Shown here one piece after another: positions 1 to 8,279 of a stretch of 64,000 nt of DNA. The first letter of the stretch is position 1. The number at the start of each line of letters is the position of its first letter. This DNA is from Anaerolineaceae bacterium (GTDB taxonomy: Bacteria; Chloroflexota; Anaerolineae; Anaerolineales; Villigracilaceae), in assembly GCA_009772985.1 (NCBI GenBank), contig WOUS01000005.1:81101-145100 (forward strand). Direction: 5' to 3'. The notes under the pieces are model-generated. The model did no database searches. It worked only from the letters and a program-made list of their open reading frames with translations, and was not told where the DNA came from. Made by a program: the position numbers and the translations under genes.

Positions 1-1
1 G

Positions 2-385
2 AACAGTTTCGTTTTCCTGGCAAACTCCGGCTGGTACGACGGCGCGACCTTCTACCGCGTCACCTCCGGCGTGGCGCAGACCGGCGACCCGTCGGACACT
101 GGGCTGGGCAACCCCGGCTACCTGTTCATGGTCGAGGCGGCTGCCGGCCTGAAGTTCGACCGCCCCGGCGTGGTGGCGCTGATGAACGACGGCCCCAATA
201 CCAACGGCGGGCGGTTCTTCATCACGCTCGCCGCCGCGCCGCAACTGGACGGGCAGTACACCATCATCGGGCAGGTGCTCAGCGGGCTGGACGCGCTGGC
301 CGCGCTGGCCGCCCGCGACCCGGTCCCCGGTCAGGCGCTGCCGCCCGGCGACCTCCTGCTGCAAATCACCGTCGAGGAAAAATGA
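2..385 (+). CDS. cyclophilin-type peptidyl-prolyl isomerase, 5' end cut by window
   Basis: Catalyses cis-trans isomerisation of proline peptide bonds during protein folding. The frame is open from base 2, so the true start lies upstream. The visible 127 residues carry the second half of the cyclophilin fold: a segment reading WYDGATFYRV, the GDPSDTG loop, the GVVALMNDGPNTNGGRFFIT segment that holds the catalytic core, and LDGQYTIIGQV near the C-terminus. Family members are about 160-200 residues, so roughly a third is missing. The stop overlaps the next start in an ATGA, which suggests translational coupling with the PrsW-like gene. Family assignment is firm; whether it is exported cannot be seen here. 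Confidence 0.93.
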   Translation, partial: NSFVFLANSGWYDGATFYRVTSGVAQTGDPSDTGLGNPGYLFMVEAAAGLKFDRPGVVALMNDGPNTNGGRFFITLAAAPQLDGQYTIIGQVLSGLDALAALAARDPVPGQALPPGDLLLQITVEEK

Positions 386-1692
386 TCCTCCCAGACTCCA
401 TTCCGGCTCCCGTCCCAACTCCCAGCCCGGCCCCCATCCCGGACCCCGTGCCGCCGGCTGCCGCGCGCAAGGAAACCCGCAGCATCCTGCTCGTGGTCTA
501 CAACCTGGTCGCCATGGCCGCCCTGCTTGGCATGGCGGCGCTCATGGCTTTCTCGACCCTGGTGATGATGACCCGCAGCCTCCCGGGCGTCGAAGACCTC
601 GGCTCGCCTCTCCCGAACATCCTGCTGGCCTTCGCGCTGGGCTTTTGCGGACTGCTGTTCATCCCGGTCACGATCCACTCCTTCCGGCGGATGAACGGCA
701 AAGCGGACCTGCCGGCTGCCCTGCCGCCCCTGCGCGTCTGGACGATCCTGTCCATCCTGGCGGTGTGGATCGTGGCGGCGCTGGCGGCGCAACTGGTGGG
801 CTGGATCTCCTCCTCGTGGATCCTGCTCCCGCCGCTGGCAGCGCTGGGCGTCGGGCTGCCCATCTACCTGCTGTTCCGCGCCGGGACCGGCGGCCTGGGC
901 CTGGGTTCCCGCCAGCGGGCATGGAGCGTCTTCGGGCTGGGGCTGACGGCGGGGCCAGCGCTGGCCTCGGCGGTGGAACTGGCCGCGTACCTGGTTGCCC
1001 TCCTGGTCGGGAGCCTCCTCCTGGCGCTCAACCCGGAGTGGCTGGCAGCCTTCACACAATTCGCCGCGCAACTGGAAAACGCCGCCAGCATGGAACAGAT
1101 ACTGACCGCGGCCGCTCCGTACCTGACCAAGCCGGCGGTGATCGCCCTCGTTCTGCTGGCCGTTTCGGTCTTCATCCCGCTGGCCGAGGAACTGGTCAAG
1201 CCGGTGGGGATATGGCTGCTGCGCAAACGTCCGCCCACGCCGCAGGAGGGGTTCGCGCTGGGCGTGATCAGCGGCGCGGGGTTCGCCCTGCTCGAAAGCC
1301 TGATCGCCATGGCCAGCAGCGACAGCGACTGGGGCGTGGCCTTCCTGGCGCGCGTCGGCGGAGGGGTGATCCACATCTTGAACACCGGGCTGATGGGCTG
1401 GGCCATCGCCTCGTTCTGGAAGGAGCGCCGCTTCGGACGGCTGGCGCGCACCTATGGCCTGGTGGTGTTCCTGCACGGACTGTGGAACGCCCTGACCGTG
1501 CTGACCGTGGTGGGCGGCCTGCGGGTGCTCACCTCCCCGAACCAGATGGACCTGCTGGGCAGCGGGATGATGATGGCCAGCATCCTGGGCCTGGGCGCGC
1601 TGGCTGTCGGCGGACTGATTGCCCTGGTTGTGTTCAACCTGCGGATGCGTTCCAAAATTCTGACAACGAATGGTCAACGAATAAATGAATGA
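382..1692 (+). CDS. PrsW-family intramembrane glutamic protease
   Basis: 436 residues with a Pro-rich N-terminus (about 1-28) and about nine predicted membrane segments. The PrsW/CPBP-like signature is in order: EELVK at 269-273, FALLE with Glu305, an H-x-x-N pair at 331-334 and HGLWN at 365-369. In Bacillus subtilis PrsW these Glu and His residues cleave an anti-sigma factor in the membrane. No anti-sigma substrate gene is adjacent; the ECF system at 36922 is far away, so the substrate is unknown. Translation is probably coupled to the cyclophilin through the ATGA overlap. Confidence 0.85.
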   Translation: MILPDSIPAPVPTPSPAPIPDPVPPAAARKETRSILLVVYNLVAMAALLGMAALMAFSTLVMMTRSLPGVEDLGSPLPNILLAFALGFCGLLFIPVTIHSFRRMNGKADLPAALPPLRVWTILSILAVWIVAALAAQLVGWISSSWILLPPLAALGVGLPIYLLFRAGTGGLGLGSRQRAWSVFGLGLTAGPALASAVELAAYLVALLVGSLLLALNPEWLAAFTQFAAQLENAASMEQILTAAAPYLTKPAVIALVLLAVSVFIPLAEELVKPVGIWLLRKRPPTPQEGFALGVISGAGFALLESLIAMASSDSDWGVAFLARVGGGVIHILNTGLMGWAIASFWKERRFGRLARTYGLVVFLHGLWNALTVLTVVGGLRVLTSPNQMDLLGSGMMMASILGLGALAVGGLIALVVFNLRMRSKILTTNGQRINE

Positions 1693-1742
1693 GTATGCGT
1701 GAGGAATTCGTTTTACGTTTTTTTCTTTTCGTTTTTCTGTTG

Positions 1743-1748
1743 TATAAT
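1743..1748 (+). promoter_or_regulatory. -10 box for the DedA gene
   Basis: A perfect TATAAT lies in a T-rich stretch 32 nt before the DedA start. No good TTGACA is present at 17 nt upstream, only T-rich DNA. An AAGGA element sits 3-12 nt before the start codon. Confidence 0.5.
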
Positions 1749-1780
1749 CGCCCCCTCAAACCCAAAACAAGGATTGGAAA

Positions 1781-2431
1781 ATGGATTTCCTTCTCAAGAT
1801 CTTCGACTTCCTCCTGCACATTGACGTTTATCTCGAACAGATCATCGCCCAATACGGCGCGTGGACGCTGGCGATACTCTTCGTCATCGTCTTCATGGAG
1901 ACCGGCTTCGTCGTCACGCCGTTCCTGCCGGGCGATTCGCTCATCTTTGCCGCGGCCACTTTCGCGGCGCGCGGCTCTCTCAACCCCTGGCTGATCTTCA
2001 TCCTGCTGGCGGTCGCGGCCGTGGCCGGGGATACGGTCAACTACTGGATCGGCCACCGCGTCGGGAAGCGCGCCTACACCGGCGAGGTCAAGTGGATCAA
2101 GAAAGAATACATGGAGCGCACGCACGTCTTCTTCGAGAAGCACGGCGGCAAGACCATCTTCCTGGCGCGCTTCGTCCCCATCATCCGCACCTTCGCGCCG
2201 TTCGTGGCGGGGGTCAGCCAGATGTCGTACGGATTCTTCTTCCGCTGGAACGTCATCGGCGGGATCACCTGGGTGGCCACCTTCACCCTGCTCGGCTATT
2301 TCTTCGGCAATATTGATTTCGTCCAGAAGAACTTCGAACTGGTCATCATCGCCATCATCCTCATCTCGTTCATCCCGGCGGTGGTGGAGGGGGTCAAGGC
2401 GAGGAAGGCAATAAAATCGGGAATCAGTTGA
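1781..2431 (+). CDS. DedA/VTT-family membrane protein
   Basis: 216 residues. DedA proteins are envelope-homeostasis transporters or scramblases linked to undecaprenyl-phosphate and phospholipid recycling. The signature runs from FVVTPFLPGDSLIF (about residues 47-60) through GDTVNYWIGHRVG (about 87-99) and the FLARFVPIIRTFAPFVAG segment (about 128-145), which carries the conserved Arg pair. A C-terminal membrane helix follows. It stands alone with its own -10 box; the next gene starts 38 nt downstream and has a different base composition. The start is supported by an upstream AAGGA. Confidence 0.9.
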   Translation: MDFLLKIFDFLLHIDVYLEQIIAQYGAWTLAILFVIVFMETGFVVTPFLPGDSLIFAAATFAARGSLNPWLIFILLAVAAVAGDTVNYWIGHRVGKRAYTGEVKWIKKEYMERTHVFFEKHGGKTIFLARFVPIIRTFAPFVAGVSQMSYGFFFRWNVIGGITWVATFTLLGYFFGNIDFVQKNFELVIIAIILISFIPAVVEGVKARKAIKSGIS

Positions 2432-2469
2432 TGGCGAATAGCAATTGAACTCAGCAAGAGGTAAACTTT

Positions 2470-4032
2470 ATGAGTCAAGATACTGATAGTCTATTAACTT
2501 CTGAAGAAGAGTACCGGAACATCTTTGAAGCCGCAAGCGAAGCGTTGGTTATCTATGATACAGAGATAGGTTTGGTAGTTGAAGCCAACCCCGCCGCATG
2601 TGAGATGTACGGCTACACTCGCCAGGAATTCGTAGGACTGAATCCAAAGGTCTTCATGCATCCTGAAAGCTATGCCTTGTTTAGGGAACATATCCGCACG
2701 GCTGAACCGGGTGGCATGTTGGAATTGCTCGTCGTCCATATACACAAGGATGGCTCACCATTTCACGTTGAAGTACGCAGATCAATGATCAACTATCGGG
2801 GCCGGCCGTGTTTGTTGAGTACCATCCGAGATGTCAGTCAGCGCATCCAAACAGAAAAAACTCTAAGCGAGCAGATCGAAGCCCGAAGGCGCGAACAGGC
2901 GACTCTGCTCGCCATCTCCCATACCCTGGCATCCACACTGGAACTCCAGCCGGGTTTGATCCTCGAACAATTGCACGAGATCATCGAGTACACACATGGC
3001 GGAGTATTCGCGTTGGAAGACTCTACGCTGGTCACCCTGGCGATGCGCGGGACGCCGCAATTGGAGCAATCCGCGCCTATCCGTATTCACTTGAATACCC
3101 CTGAAACTCTGGTATCGTTATTCAATGGACATCGGCCCATCCTCATCGCCGACGTGTGGAGTGACGACCCGCAGGCGAAATTTATGCGTTCGCTTCTGGA
3201 CGATGGGGCTGCTATGTTGCTCGAAGGAATGCAGTCGTGGATGTGGGTACCGCTGGCGGTGAGAGGCCGCATCATCGGTGGCGTGGGCGTCGCTGAAACC
3301 ACGAAGGATTATTTCACGGCTCACCATGCCGGCCTGGCCTTGAGCGTAGCCGACCAGTCCGCGATCACCATGGTCAACGCGGAACTGTATGGACAGGCAC
3401 AGGCGCTGGCGGTATTGGAAGAACGACAGCGTCTGGCGCGCAACCTGCATGATGCCGTCAACCAAGCACTCTTCTCCGCTGGCTTGATTGCCGAAGTCTT
3501 GCCGCGCTTATGGGAACGAGATCAGGAGGATGCACGGCGATCACTCGAAGACTTGCGCCGCTTGATGCGTGGCGCGCAAGCTGAGATGCGCGTGCTTCTG
3601 GCTGAACTGCGGCCCTCGACGTTGACCGATTCAGACCTGGGCGACTTGTTGCGCCTGTTGGGAAATGCGCTCTCAGGCCGCACCAACCTCCCGGTTACTG
3701 TTACCGTAACGGAGGAGTTCATCCTCCCCGCCGAAGTACAAGTAGCCTACTACCGCGTGTGTCAGGAAGCGCTTTATAACATTGCCAAACATGCCAAAGC
3801 CAGCCAGGTTGAGATAGATCTAAAGCAGGAAGGATCTGTAATCGAATTGCGCATTCGTGACGACGGCCAGGGCTTTGACCCTAAACAAACATTCTCGGGT
3901 CACTATGGCCTGGGCATGATGCGCGAACACGCAGAAGCCGCGGGGGCGCTGTTGACCGTCACAAGCCAGCCTGGTCACGGCACTGAGCTCACGATCCGCT
4001 GGGCTAAAACCCCACTTAAGGAGTCCCTATGA
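2470..4032 (+). CDS. PAS-GAF sensor histidine kinase (NarL/DesK type)
   Basis: 520 residues, no membrane segment, so probably a cytoplasmic sensor. Order: PAS domain about 12-125, short coiled linker 125-145, GAF domain about 150-305, HisKA_3 dimerisation helix with phospho-accepting His327 in RLARNLHDAV, and HATPase_c with the N box at about 435-440 (YNIAKHAKAS) and G boxes in DDGQGFD and GLGMM. It should phosphorylate the regulator encoded next, whose start overlaps its stop by 4 nt. The signal is not deducible; the PAS and GAF pockets could bind haem, nitric oxide or small metabolites. Codon use is visibly less G+C-rich than in the flanking genes. Confidence 0.92.
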   Translation: MSQDTDSLLTSEEEYRNIFEAASEALVIYDTEIGLVVEANPAACEMYGYTRQEFVGLNPKVFMHPESYALFREHIRTAEPGGMLELLVVHIHKDGSPFHVEVRRSMINYRGRPCLLSTIRDVSQRIQTEKTLSEQIEARRREQATLLAISHTLASTLELQPGLILEQLHEIIEYTHGGVFALEDSTLVTLAMRGTPQLEQSAPIRIHLNTPETLVSLFNGHRPILIADVWSDDPQAKFMRSLLDDGAAMLLEGMQSWMWVPLAVRGRIIGGVGVAETTKDYFTAHHAGLALSVADQSAITMVNAELYGQAQALAVLEERQRLARNLHDAVNQALFSAGLIAEVLPRLWERDQEDARRSLEDLRRLMRGAQAEMRVLLAELRPSTLTDSDLGDLLRLLGNALSGRTNLPVTVTVTEEFILPAEVQVAYYRVCQEALYNIAKHAKASQVEIDLKQEGSVIELRIRDDGQGFDPKQTFSGHYGLGMMREHAEAAGALLTVTSQPGHGTELTIRWAKTPLKESL

Positions 4033-4676
4033 CAATCTCTCCCTCCCAACCCATTCGCGTCATGCTCGTTGACGATCACATGATGGTGCGCAAAGGCTTG
4101 GCAACCTTCTTGAAAGTTTTCGATGATCTGCAACTGGCGGGCGAAGCCGAAAGCGGCGCAGCCGCCATCCAACTCTGCGGTGAAATCCTGCCGGATGTGG
4201 TGCTGATGGATATGGTCATGCCAGATATGGACGGGGCAACCGCAACACGCGCCATCTGCCAGAAGTATCCACAGGTGCAGGTGATTGCGCTGACCAGTTT
4301 CAAAGAGGGGGACCTGGTCAAGAACGCGCTTGAAGCCGGGGCGATTGCCTATTTACTCAAGGATGTCTCTGCGGACGACCTGGTTCGGGCCATCCGCGCT
4401 GCGCACGCTGGTCGCGCCACACTCTCTCCCGAGGCCGCTCAAGCCTTGGTCGAGACAGCCAATCAACCGCCGGCGCCCGGCCTCGACCTTACGGAGCGCG
4501 AGCGTGAAGTTCTAACCCTGATGATCGAGGGGCTGAACAATACGCAGATCGCCGGAAGACTGACCATAAGTCCATCCACAATCAAATCCCATGTCAGTAA
4601 CATCCTGTCCAAATTAGGTGTTGCCAGCCGCACGGAAGCTGTAACACTTGCGCTGCGTAACCGCATCGTCCCCTGA
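4029..4676 (+). CDS. NarL/FixJ-type response regulator
   Basis: 215 residues. Receiver domain about 8-125 with acidic pair Asp15-Asp16, phospho-acceptor Asp61 in VVLMDMVMP and Lys110 in AYLLKD. A LuxR-type helix-turn-helix occupies about 148-212 (LTEREREVLTLMIEG, then TISPSTIKSHVSNILSKLG). It is the cognate partner of the kinase upstream (ATGA overlap). The stress-protein genes that follow in the same orientation are the natural candidates for its regulon, but no shared operator was identified by eye. A strong hairpin with a weak T stretch follows the stop. Confidence 0.95.
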   Translation: MTISPSQPIRVMLVDDHMMVRKGLATFLKVFDDLQLAGEAESGAAAIQLCGEILPDVVLMDMVMPDMDGATATRAICQKYPQVQVIALTSFKEGDLVKNALEAGAIAYLLKDVSADDLVRAIRAAHAGRATLSPEAAQALVETANQPPAPGLDLTEREREVLTLMIEGLNNTQIAGRLTISPSTIKSHVSNILSKLGVASRTEAVTLALRNRIVP

Positions 4677-4686
4677 CCCTCCGAAT

Positions 4687-4757
4687 CTCCCCCAACTGGC
4701 GGAGATCCACCCTCCCCGGCCGATGGATGTGGCCGGGGAGGGTTTGTTGTATTATGA
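4687..4757 (+). repeat. 71-bp island repeat, copy 1, with terminator hairpin
   Basis: Gapless 71-bp unit repeated at 5225 and 12206. It opens with CTCCCCCAACTGGCGGAGAT and ends TTTGTTGTATTATGA. This copy contains a perfect 12-bp stem (4710-4721 with 4731-4742, loop GATGGATGT) followed by TTTGTTGTATT, so it can act as the terminator of the response-regulator gene. Confidence 0.8.
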
Positions 4758-4828
4758 ATTCATGATCCGTGTAAACCATGTATACATGGCAGACTCGCGT
4801 ATCCCTACCATTCACCCAGAAGAAGAAA

Positions 4829-5209
4829 ATGATTAACTTCATTATATGGATTATCGCAGGGGCTTTGATCGGTTGGGTAGCCAGCATCATTATGCAGACG
4901 AATAGTCGGCAGGGCCTGATAGCCGATATTATTGTAGGCATCGTGGGCGCGTTCGTGGGAGGCTACTTCCTGAGCCCTCTGTTCAACGTCAGCACGATCA
5001 ACGAGGGCAACTTTAGCATCCCTGCCCTGTTGGTGTCGCTGGGAGGTGCCGTCATCCTGCTGGCAATCTCCAAGTTATTTCGCAATATAGGCGGGTTCCT
5101 GGTGATCCTCATCATCGCGCTAATCATCTACATATATTTCAACTGCTGGTCAATGGCATCAACATCAGCGTTTTGCACCACCATCAGAGCATTGCCATTC
5201 CTGCAATAG
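4829..5209 (+). CDS. GlsB/YeaQ/YmgE-family stress membrane protein
   Basis: 126 residues, starting at the ATG preceded by AGAAGAA; an earlier in-frame ATG at 4778 would add an unrelated 17-residue segment. The family fold is clear: MINFIIWIIAGALIGWVAS, then a Gly-rich helix (DIIVGIVGAFVGGYFLSPLF) and a third helix. Family members are induced by general stress and have no proven biochemical role. Unlike the 87-residue paralogue at 7157, this one continues after RNIGG with an extra hydrophobic helix (about 88-104) and a Cys-containing tail, possibly read-through into former non-coding DNA. It lies between two copies of the 71-bp repeat. Confidence 0.82.
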   Translation: MINFIIWIIAGALIGWVASIIMQTNSRQGLIADIIVGIVGAFVGGYFLSPLFNVSTINEGNFSIPALLVSLGGAVILLAISKLFRNIGGFLVILIIALIIYIYFNCWSMASTSAFCTTIRALPFLQ

Positions 5210-5224
5210 CGCACCCCCTCCTGC

Positions 5225-5295
5225 CTCCCCCAAGTGGCGGAGATACAAACCCCCCAGTCGATGGATGTGGCCGGGGAGTGTTTGTTGTAAGATGA
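5225..5295 (+). repeat. 71-bp island repeat, copy 2
   Basis: Aligns without gaps to copy 1 and is identical over TCGATGGATGTGGCCGGGGAG apart from the first bases. The left arm of the hairpin is degraded (CCCCCCAGTC), so termination here would be weaker. It begins 16 nt after the GlsB-family stop. Confidence 0.78.
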
Positions 5296-5331
5296 GTCTA
5301 TGAAATGAAGCCGCGGGTTTCATAGACTCAT
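5292..5331 (+). promoter_or_regulatory. 14-bp perfect stem-loop upstream of the ice-binding-like gene
   Basis: ATGAGTCTATGAAA (5292-5305) pairs exactly with 5318-5331 across a 12-nt loop. There is no T run after it, so it is not a standard terminator. It sits 40 nt before the next start and could be an operator or an mRNA 5' structure. Confidence 0.55.
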
Positions 5332-5371
5332 GTGCCGATTATGGCGCACTATTGAATAAGGAGAATGCAAC

Positions 5372-6085
5372 ATGAACAACTCAATTTTTCATCCACTCAG
5401 CAAAACAGTCCGCCTGTTGTTAGTGGCTACGTTAGCTATTGCGCTCATATTGGGCACAGGGCAAATGGCACGGGCTGAACCCTTGGCCGCGACCGCGCCA
5501 GAACTGGGAACGGCCGCCAATTTCGTGGTCCTTGGCGGCGCGGGGGTAACTTGCACCGACTCGACTATCACGGGAGACGTGGGCTCGCTCCTGACGGTCA
5601 TTCCAACTCCGACGTGCAACATCGTCGGGCCGATTCACCAGGGGGACGCTACAGCCATTCAGGCTTTCAACGACTTCTCCGTGGCGTACTTGGAGTTGGC
5701 GGCCGTTCCGTGCCCGGCCGACGCTGACCACAATCTTACCGGGGACCTCGGCGGGATGGTTCTGTCGCCGGGTGTCTACTGTATCAGCGGGGTGGGGCTG
5801 TTGACGAGCCAGTTGACGCTCGACGGACCCTCGAACGGGATCTGGATTTTCAAAGCCGCGACCTCCCTCACACCCATCGGTGGCTCGGTAGTCATGGCGG
5901 GCGGCGGGCAGGCGGGCAACGTGTACTGGCAGACCGGCACCGCAGTGTCACTCGACAATACGAAGTTCGTTGGAACCATTCTCGCGGGATCGGCCATCAC
6001 CTTTACCGGTGTCGGCTCAAGCCTGGACGGTCGAGCGTTGGCGAAGACCGCAGTTACGGCGACTGGAGCCAGCATCAGACGATGA
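5372..6085 (+). CDS. DUF3494 ice-binding-like secreted protein
   Basis: 237 residues with an Sec signal peptide (about 1-35, ending ARA before EPLAA). The mature part matches the DUF3494/ice-binding fold: LGTAANFVVLGGAGVT, TITGDVGS, the conserved DLGGMVLSPGVYCI turn, and GNVYWQTGTAVSLDNTKFVGTILAG. The family forms a discontinuous beta-solenoid with one flat face; some members bind ice, others appear to be adhesins. It is the only exported protein of the stress island. An AAGGAG lies 10 nt before the start. A clear terminator follows at 6195. Ice binding itself cannot be claimed from sequence alone. Confidence 0.9.
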   Translation: MNNSIFHPLSKTVRLLLVATLAIALILGTGQMARAEPLAATAPELGTAANFVVLGGAGVTCTDSTITGDVGSLLTVIPTPTCNIVGPIHQGDATAIQAFNDFSVAYLELAAVPCPADADHNLTGDLGGMVLSPGVYCISGVGLLTSQLTLDGPSNGIWIFKAATSLTPIGGSVVMAGGGQAGNVYWQTGTAVSLDNTKFVGTILAGSAITFTGVGSSLDGRALAKTAVTATGASIRR

Positions 6086-6194
6086 CAAGGGTCATGGGCA
6101 TACCCCGAAGCCATACGGCTCCGACGACAAGAAACGCAAATGAACTGAGCTGAGAACTCGACCGGGAAAGAGCTTCTTCCCGGCAGAAATGAAG

Positions 6195-6223
6195 AAGGAC
6201 CCTCGCGGGTCCTTTTTCTTTTG
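6195..6223 (+). terminator. Rho-independent terminator after the ice-binding-like gene
   Basis: AAGGACCC (6195-6202), loop TCGC, GGGTCCTT (6207-6214), then TTTCTTTT. Confidence 0.88.
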
Positions 6224-6369
6224 TGGGCCAGCGCACAGAGTGCGTCGCCAGCCAAGACATTTCACTGCGCTACGTACGGCAACGCACAGTGCGCGTCGAG
6301 CCGAAGGCGCATAACTGTCTTACCGACAGGTGACATGAGCCATCGGTTCGAACTAAAGGAAAGACTCAA

Positions 6370-6729
6370 ATGGACAAGTACGAAGGCAATTCCAAAGCAC
6401 TGATGTGGTTCGTGGCGTTGGTTCTGACCGGCGTTGTGGCCGATTGGCCTACCACATTAGCTCAGGCGCCAGTCAGCCGCGCAGACCTGTTGTTGGTGGA
6501 TTGGGATTTACTTCCCAGCGCGCCTACTGCGGCTCTGGGCGAACTCCGAAAGGTCTGCCCGGCCGCGCTGGTCATTGTTCTCATCAGCCATCTGGACGCC
6601 CGTCATCAAGCCGCACTCTCCGCCGGCGCCGATGCGTTTATCAGTAAAGGTGAAACACCCGAGCGTGTGGCCGAACGCTTGCGTGCCGTTGCCGCGAGTG
6701 TTCCTGTTATAATGATGCCACCTGGCTGA
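6370..6729 (+). CDS. membrane segment fused to a partial receiver domain
   Basis: 119 residues. Residues 1-25 form a hydrophobic signal-like or membrane segment (ALMWFVALVLTGVVAD). From about 37 onward the protein looks like the second half of a response-regulator receiver: DLLLVDWDLLP with a phospho-acceptor-like Asp44, then VIVLISH, ALSAGADAFISKGE with the conserved Lys, and a final helix. The first half of the domain, including the acidic pair, is absent. This looks like a gene fusion or deletion scar, since a receiver behind a secretion-type N-terminus would not be in the cytoplasm as normal. A plausible AAGGAAA lies before the start. It may be a decaying gene. Confidence 0.55.
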   Translation: MDKYEGNSKALMWFVALVLTGVVADWPTTLAQAPVSRADLLLVDWDLLPSAPTAALGELRKVCPAALVIVLISHLDARHQAALSAGADAFISKGETPERVAERLRAVAASVPVIMMPPG

Positions 6730-6819
6730 ATGAGAGACTTGAAATCCGGCGCACCAACGCTGTCCAAAGCGCCGGCGCAAACTGGGACAGCTTTATCAAA
6801 TGATCTGGAGGATCAAACC

Positions 6820-7059
6820 ATGAACAAAGATATATTCGAAGGCAAGTGGAAACAAATCCGAGGCGAGGCCAAAGCGTGGTGGGGGAAACTCACCGACGAT
6901 GATCTGGATCGGGCCGCCGGTAAGCTCGAAGTACTCGCCGGCCTGCTTCAGGAGAAATATGGCTACACCCGCGAGCGCGCAACCGATGAGATCGACAAGC
7001 GCGTGACGGAGTTTGAAGCCAACCTGAAAAAGAAAACCGTACCCGCCCCCGGAAAATGA
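6820..7059 (+). CDS. CsbD-family stress protein
   Basis: 79 residues, starting at the ATG that has GGAGG 8 nt upstream; a longer frame from 6730 lacks this. MNKDIFEGKWKQIRGEAKAWWGKLTDDDLD is the canonical CsbD opening, followed by a helix rich in charged residues and a Lys-rich tail. CsbD proteins are small soluble proteins under general stress control in Bacillus; their biochemical role is not established. Neighbours are other small stress proteins. Confidence 0.93.
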   Translation: MNKDIFEGKWKQIRGEAKAWWGKLTDDDLDRAAGKLEVLAGLLQEKYGYTRERATDEIDKRVTEFEANLKKKTVPAPGK

Positions 7060-7074
7060 TCGGGGATGCCACAG

Positions 7075-7097
7075 CCCCTTCTATACCAGAGAAGGGG
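7075..7097. other. intergenic hairpin without T run
   Basis: CCCCTTCT pairs with AGAAGGGG across a 7-nt loop, 15 nt after the CsbD stop. It could stabilise the mRNA 3' end or mark an RNA-processing site between CsbD and the next gene. Confidence 0.5.
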
Positions 7098-7156
7098 TAT
7101 GAATCAAAAAAGCGCATGGCATTTCGTGCAACTCAAACATTCACAAGGAGACAAAA

Positions 7157-7420
7157 ATGAACATACTGAACATCATCATTTACCTGATCGTTGCTGCAGT
7201 AATCGGTTGGGTGGCGACCTTAATCACGCGTAACCGCTCGGGCCTGCTGATCAACATCATCGTGGCCGTTATAGGCGCATTCCTGGCCGGCTGGTTCCTT
7301 ACCCCCCTGTTCCATATCGGGACGATCAACGATGCGATTACTCTTCCAACCATGCTGGTGACACTGCTGGGCACTGTCATCCTGCTGGTGATCTTCAACA
7401 TGATCCGCGGCAGACGATAA
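7157..7420 (+). CDS. GlsB/YeaQ/YmgE-family stress membrane protein
   Basis: 87 residues, the usual family length, with three hydrophobic helices: residues 3-20 (IIYLIVAAVIGWVATLI), 28-48 (IIVAVIGAFLAGWFLTPLF) and 62-82. It is a clear paralogue of the gene at 4829; both share the pattern of a threonine/serine-rich link followed by LLGTVILL. An AAGGAGAC element sits just upstream of the start. Function beyond general stress association is unknown for the family. Confidence 0.92.
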   Translation: MNILNIIIYLIVAAVIGWVATLITRNRSGLLINIIVAVIGAFLAGWFLTPLFHIGTINDAITLPTMLVTLLGTVILLVIFNMIRGRR

Positions 7421-7455
7421 CCCGGTCAATTTTCCTCTCGTATGCGCTCTGACGA

Positions 7456-7481
7456 GCAGGGGTGCATCACAGCACCCCTGC
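7456..7481. other. perfect 10-bp intergenic hairpin
   Basis: GCAGGGGTGC (7456-7465) pairs exactly with 7472-7481 across ATCACA, 35 nt after the GlsB-family stop. No T run follows on either strand. Confidence 0.55.
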
Positions 7482-7528
7482 CGACCACAGAGTATGGATC
7501 TTCACCAATCATGTTCAAGGAAGTCAAA

Positions 7529-7927
7529 ATGACAAACAACAGAATATCAGAAGTTCAAACAACACAAAAAGAACCGGAACGGGAACGGCAGATTTTCACT
7601 TTCAAGGCCACCCAGTTGGTCTGGCTGTTTCTCGGAATACTCGAAGGATTGCTGGCGTTGCGCTTTGTTTTGAAATTGATTGCAGCCAACCCGGACAGCC
7701 CGATTTCCGTTTTTATCTATGGTTTCACCAATCTTTTCCTGCTGCCCTTTTCGGGATTGACAGCAACGCCATCAGCAGGCGCCATGGTACTGGAACTCTC
7801 AACCATGATCGCCATGGTGGTGTATGGTTTGATCGCATGGGCAATTGAAAGAATCATCTGGGTGATCTTCTATCGCCCGCGTGGACCCGTCACACAAACA
7901 ACCACCACCGATCAGCACACTCAGTGA
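7529..7927 (+). CDS. YggT-family integral membrane protein
   Basis: 132 residues from the ATG preceded by AAGGAAG; upstream in-frame ATGs at 7442 and 7511 are less well placed. After a charged, Gln/Glu-rich N-terminus (1-25) come two or three hydrophobic helices, with LGILEGLLALRFVLKLIAANP and a later MVVYGLIAWAIERIIWVIFY. The pattern of a conserved RF-K-L after helix 1 fits YggT/YlmG-like proteins, which are linked to osmotic stress and division-site processes. It belongs to the run of small stress-related membrane proteins here. Confidence 0.78.
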   Translation: MTNNRISEVQTTQKEPERERQIFTFKATQLVWLFLGILEGLLALRFVLKLIAANPDSPISVFIYGFTNLFLLPFSGLTATPSAGAMVLELSTMIAMVVYGLIAWAIERIIWVIFYRPRGPVTQTTTTDQHTQ

Positions 7928-7942
7928 TAAAAAGATATCAGA

Positions 7943-8116
7943 ATGGATATTTCGGCTGATAAATACAACTCGAATGGTAACCGACCAAGTCCCTTTCTAG
8001 TTGTATTGCATAACCTGCAAGACATTGTCGGGTGGCTGATTGGGTTCTTGACACTCACTGAGGAAGATCGATTGAAGGCTGGCATTAATTTTGGCGATGA
8101 AGGACGTGACGATTAG
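7943..8116 (+). CDS. small hypothetical protein, 57 aa
   Basis: A 57-residue frame 15 nt after the YggT-like stop: it starts MDISADKYNSNGNRPSP and ends GINFGDEGRDD, with a short hydrophobic patch (DIVGWLIGFLTLTEEDR). The acidic, non-repetitive composition and its position in a dense run of same-strand small genes argue for a real gene. There is an AAAGATATCAGA stretch upstream but no strong Shine-Dalgarno. No family is recognised. Confidence 0.5.
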   Translation: MDISADKYNSNGNRPSPFLVVLHNLQDIVGWLIGFLTLTEEDRLKAGINFGDEGRDD

Positions 8117-8279
8117 ACTGGTCAGCGGACATTCTATCCCCTCGTGAACTGGATCTATACTTCACGTAAGTTGCGATGAGCATTCACTCTGTTCATCTTC
8201 TTGGACCGTTAGGTCAGCTGCCACTCGGTCAAGTTGCCCAGGTGGCTTCCAAAACAGATCATTCAAAAGGAGAAATCTC

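Noticed and set aside
331..1677. 448-codon open frame antisense to the PrsW-like gene
   Set aside because: Gln/His/Arg-rich translation without domain pattern; arises from third-position G+C of the sense gene.
4330..4515. Short plus-strand frame inside the response regulator
   Set aside because: Out-of-frame shadow of the receiver domain.
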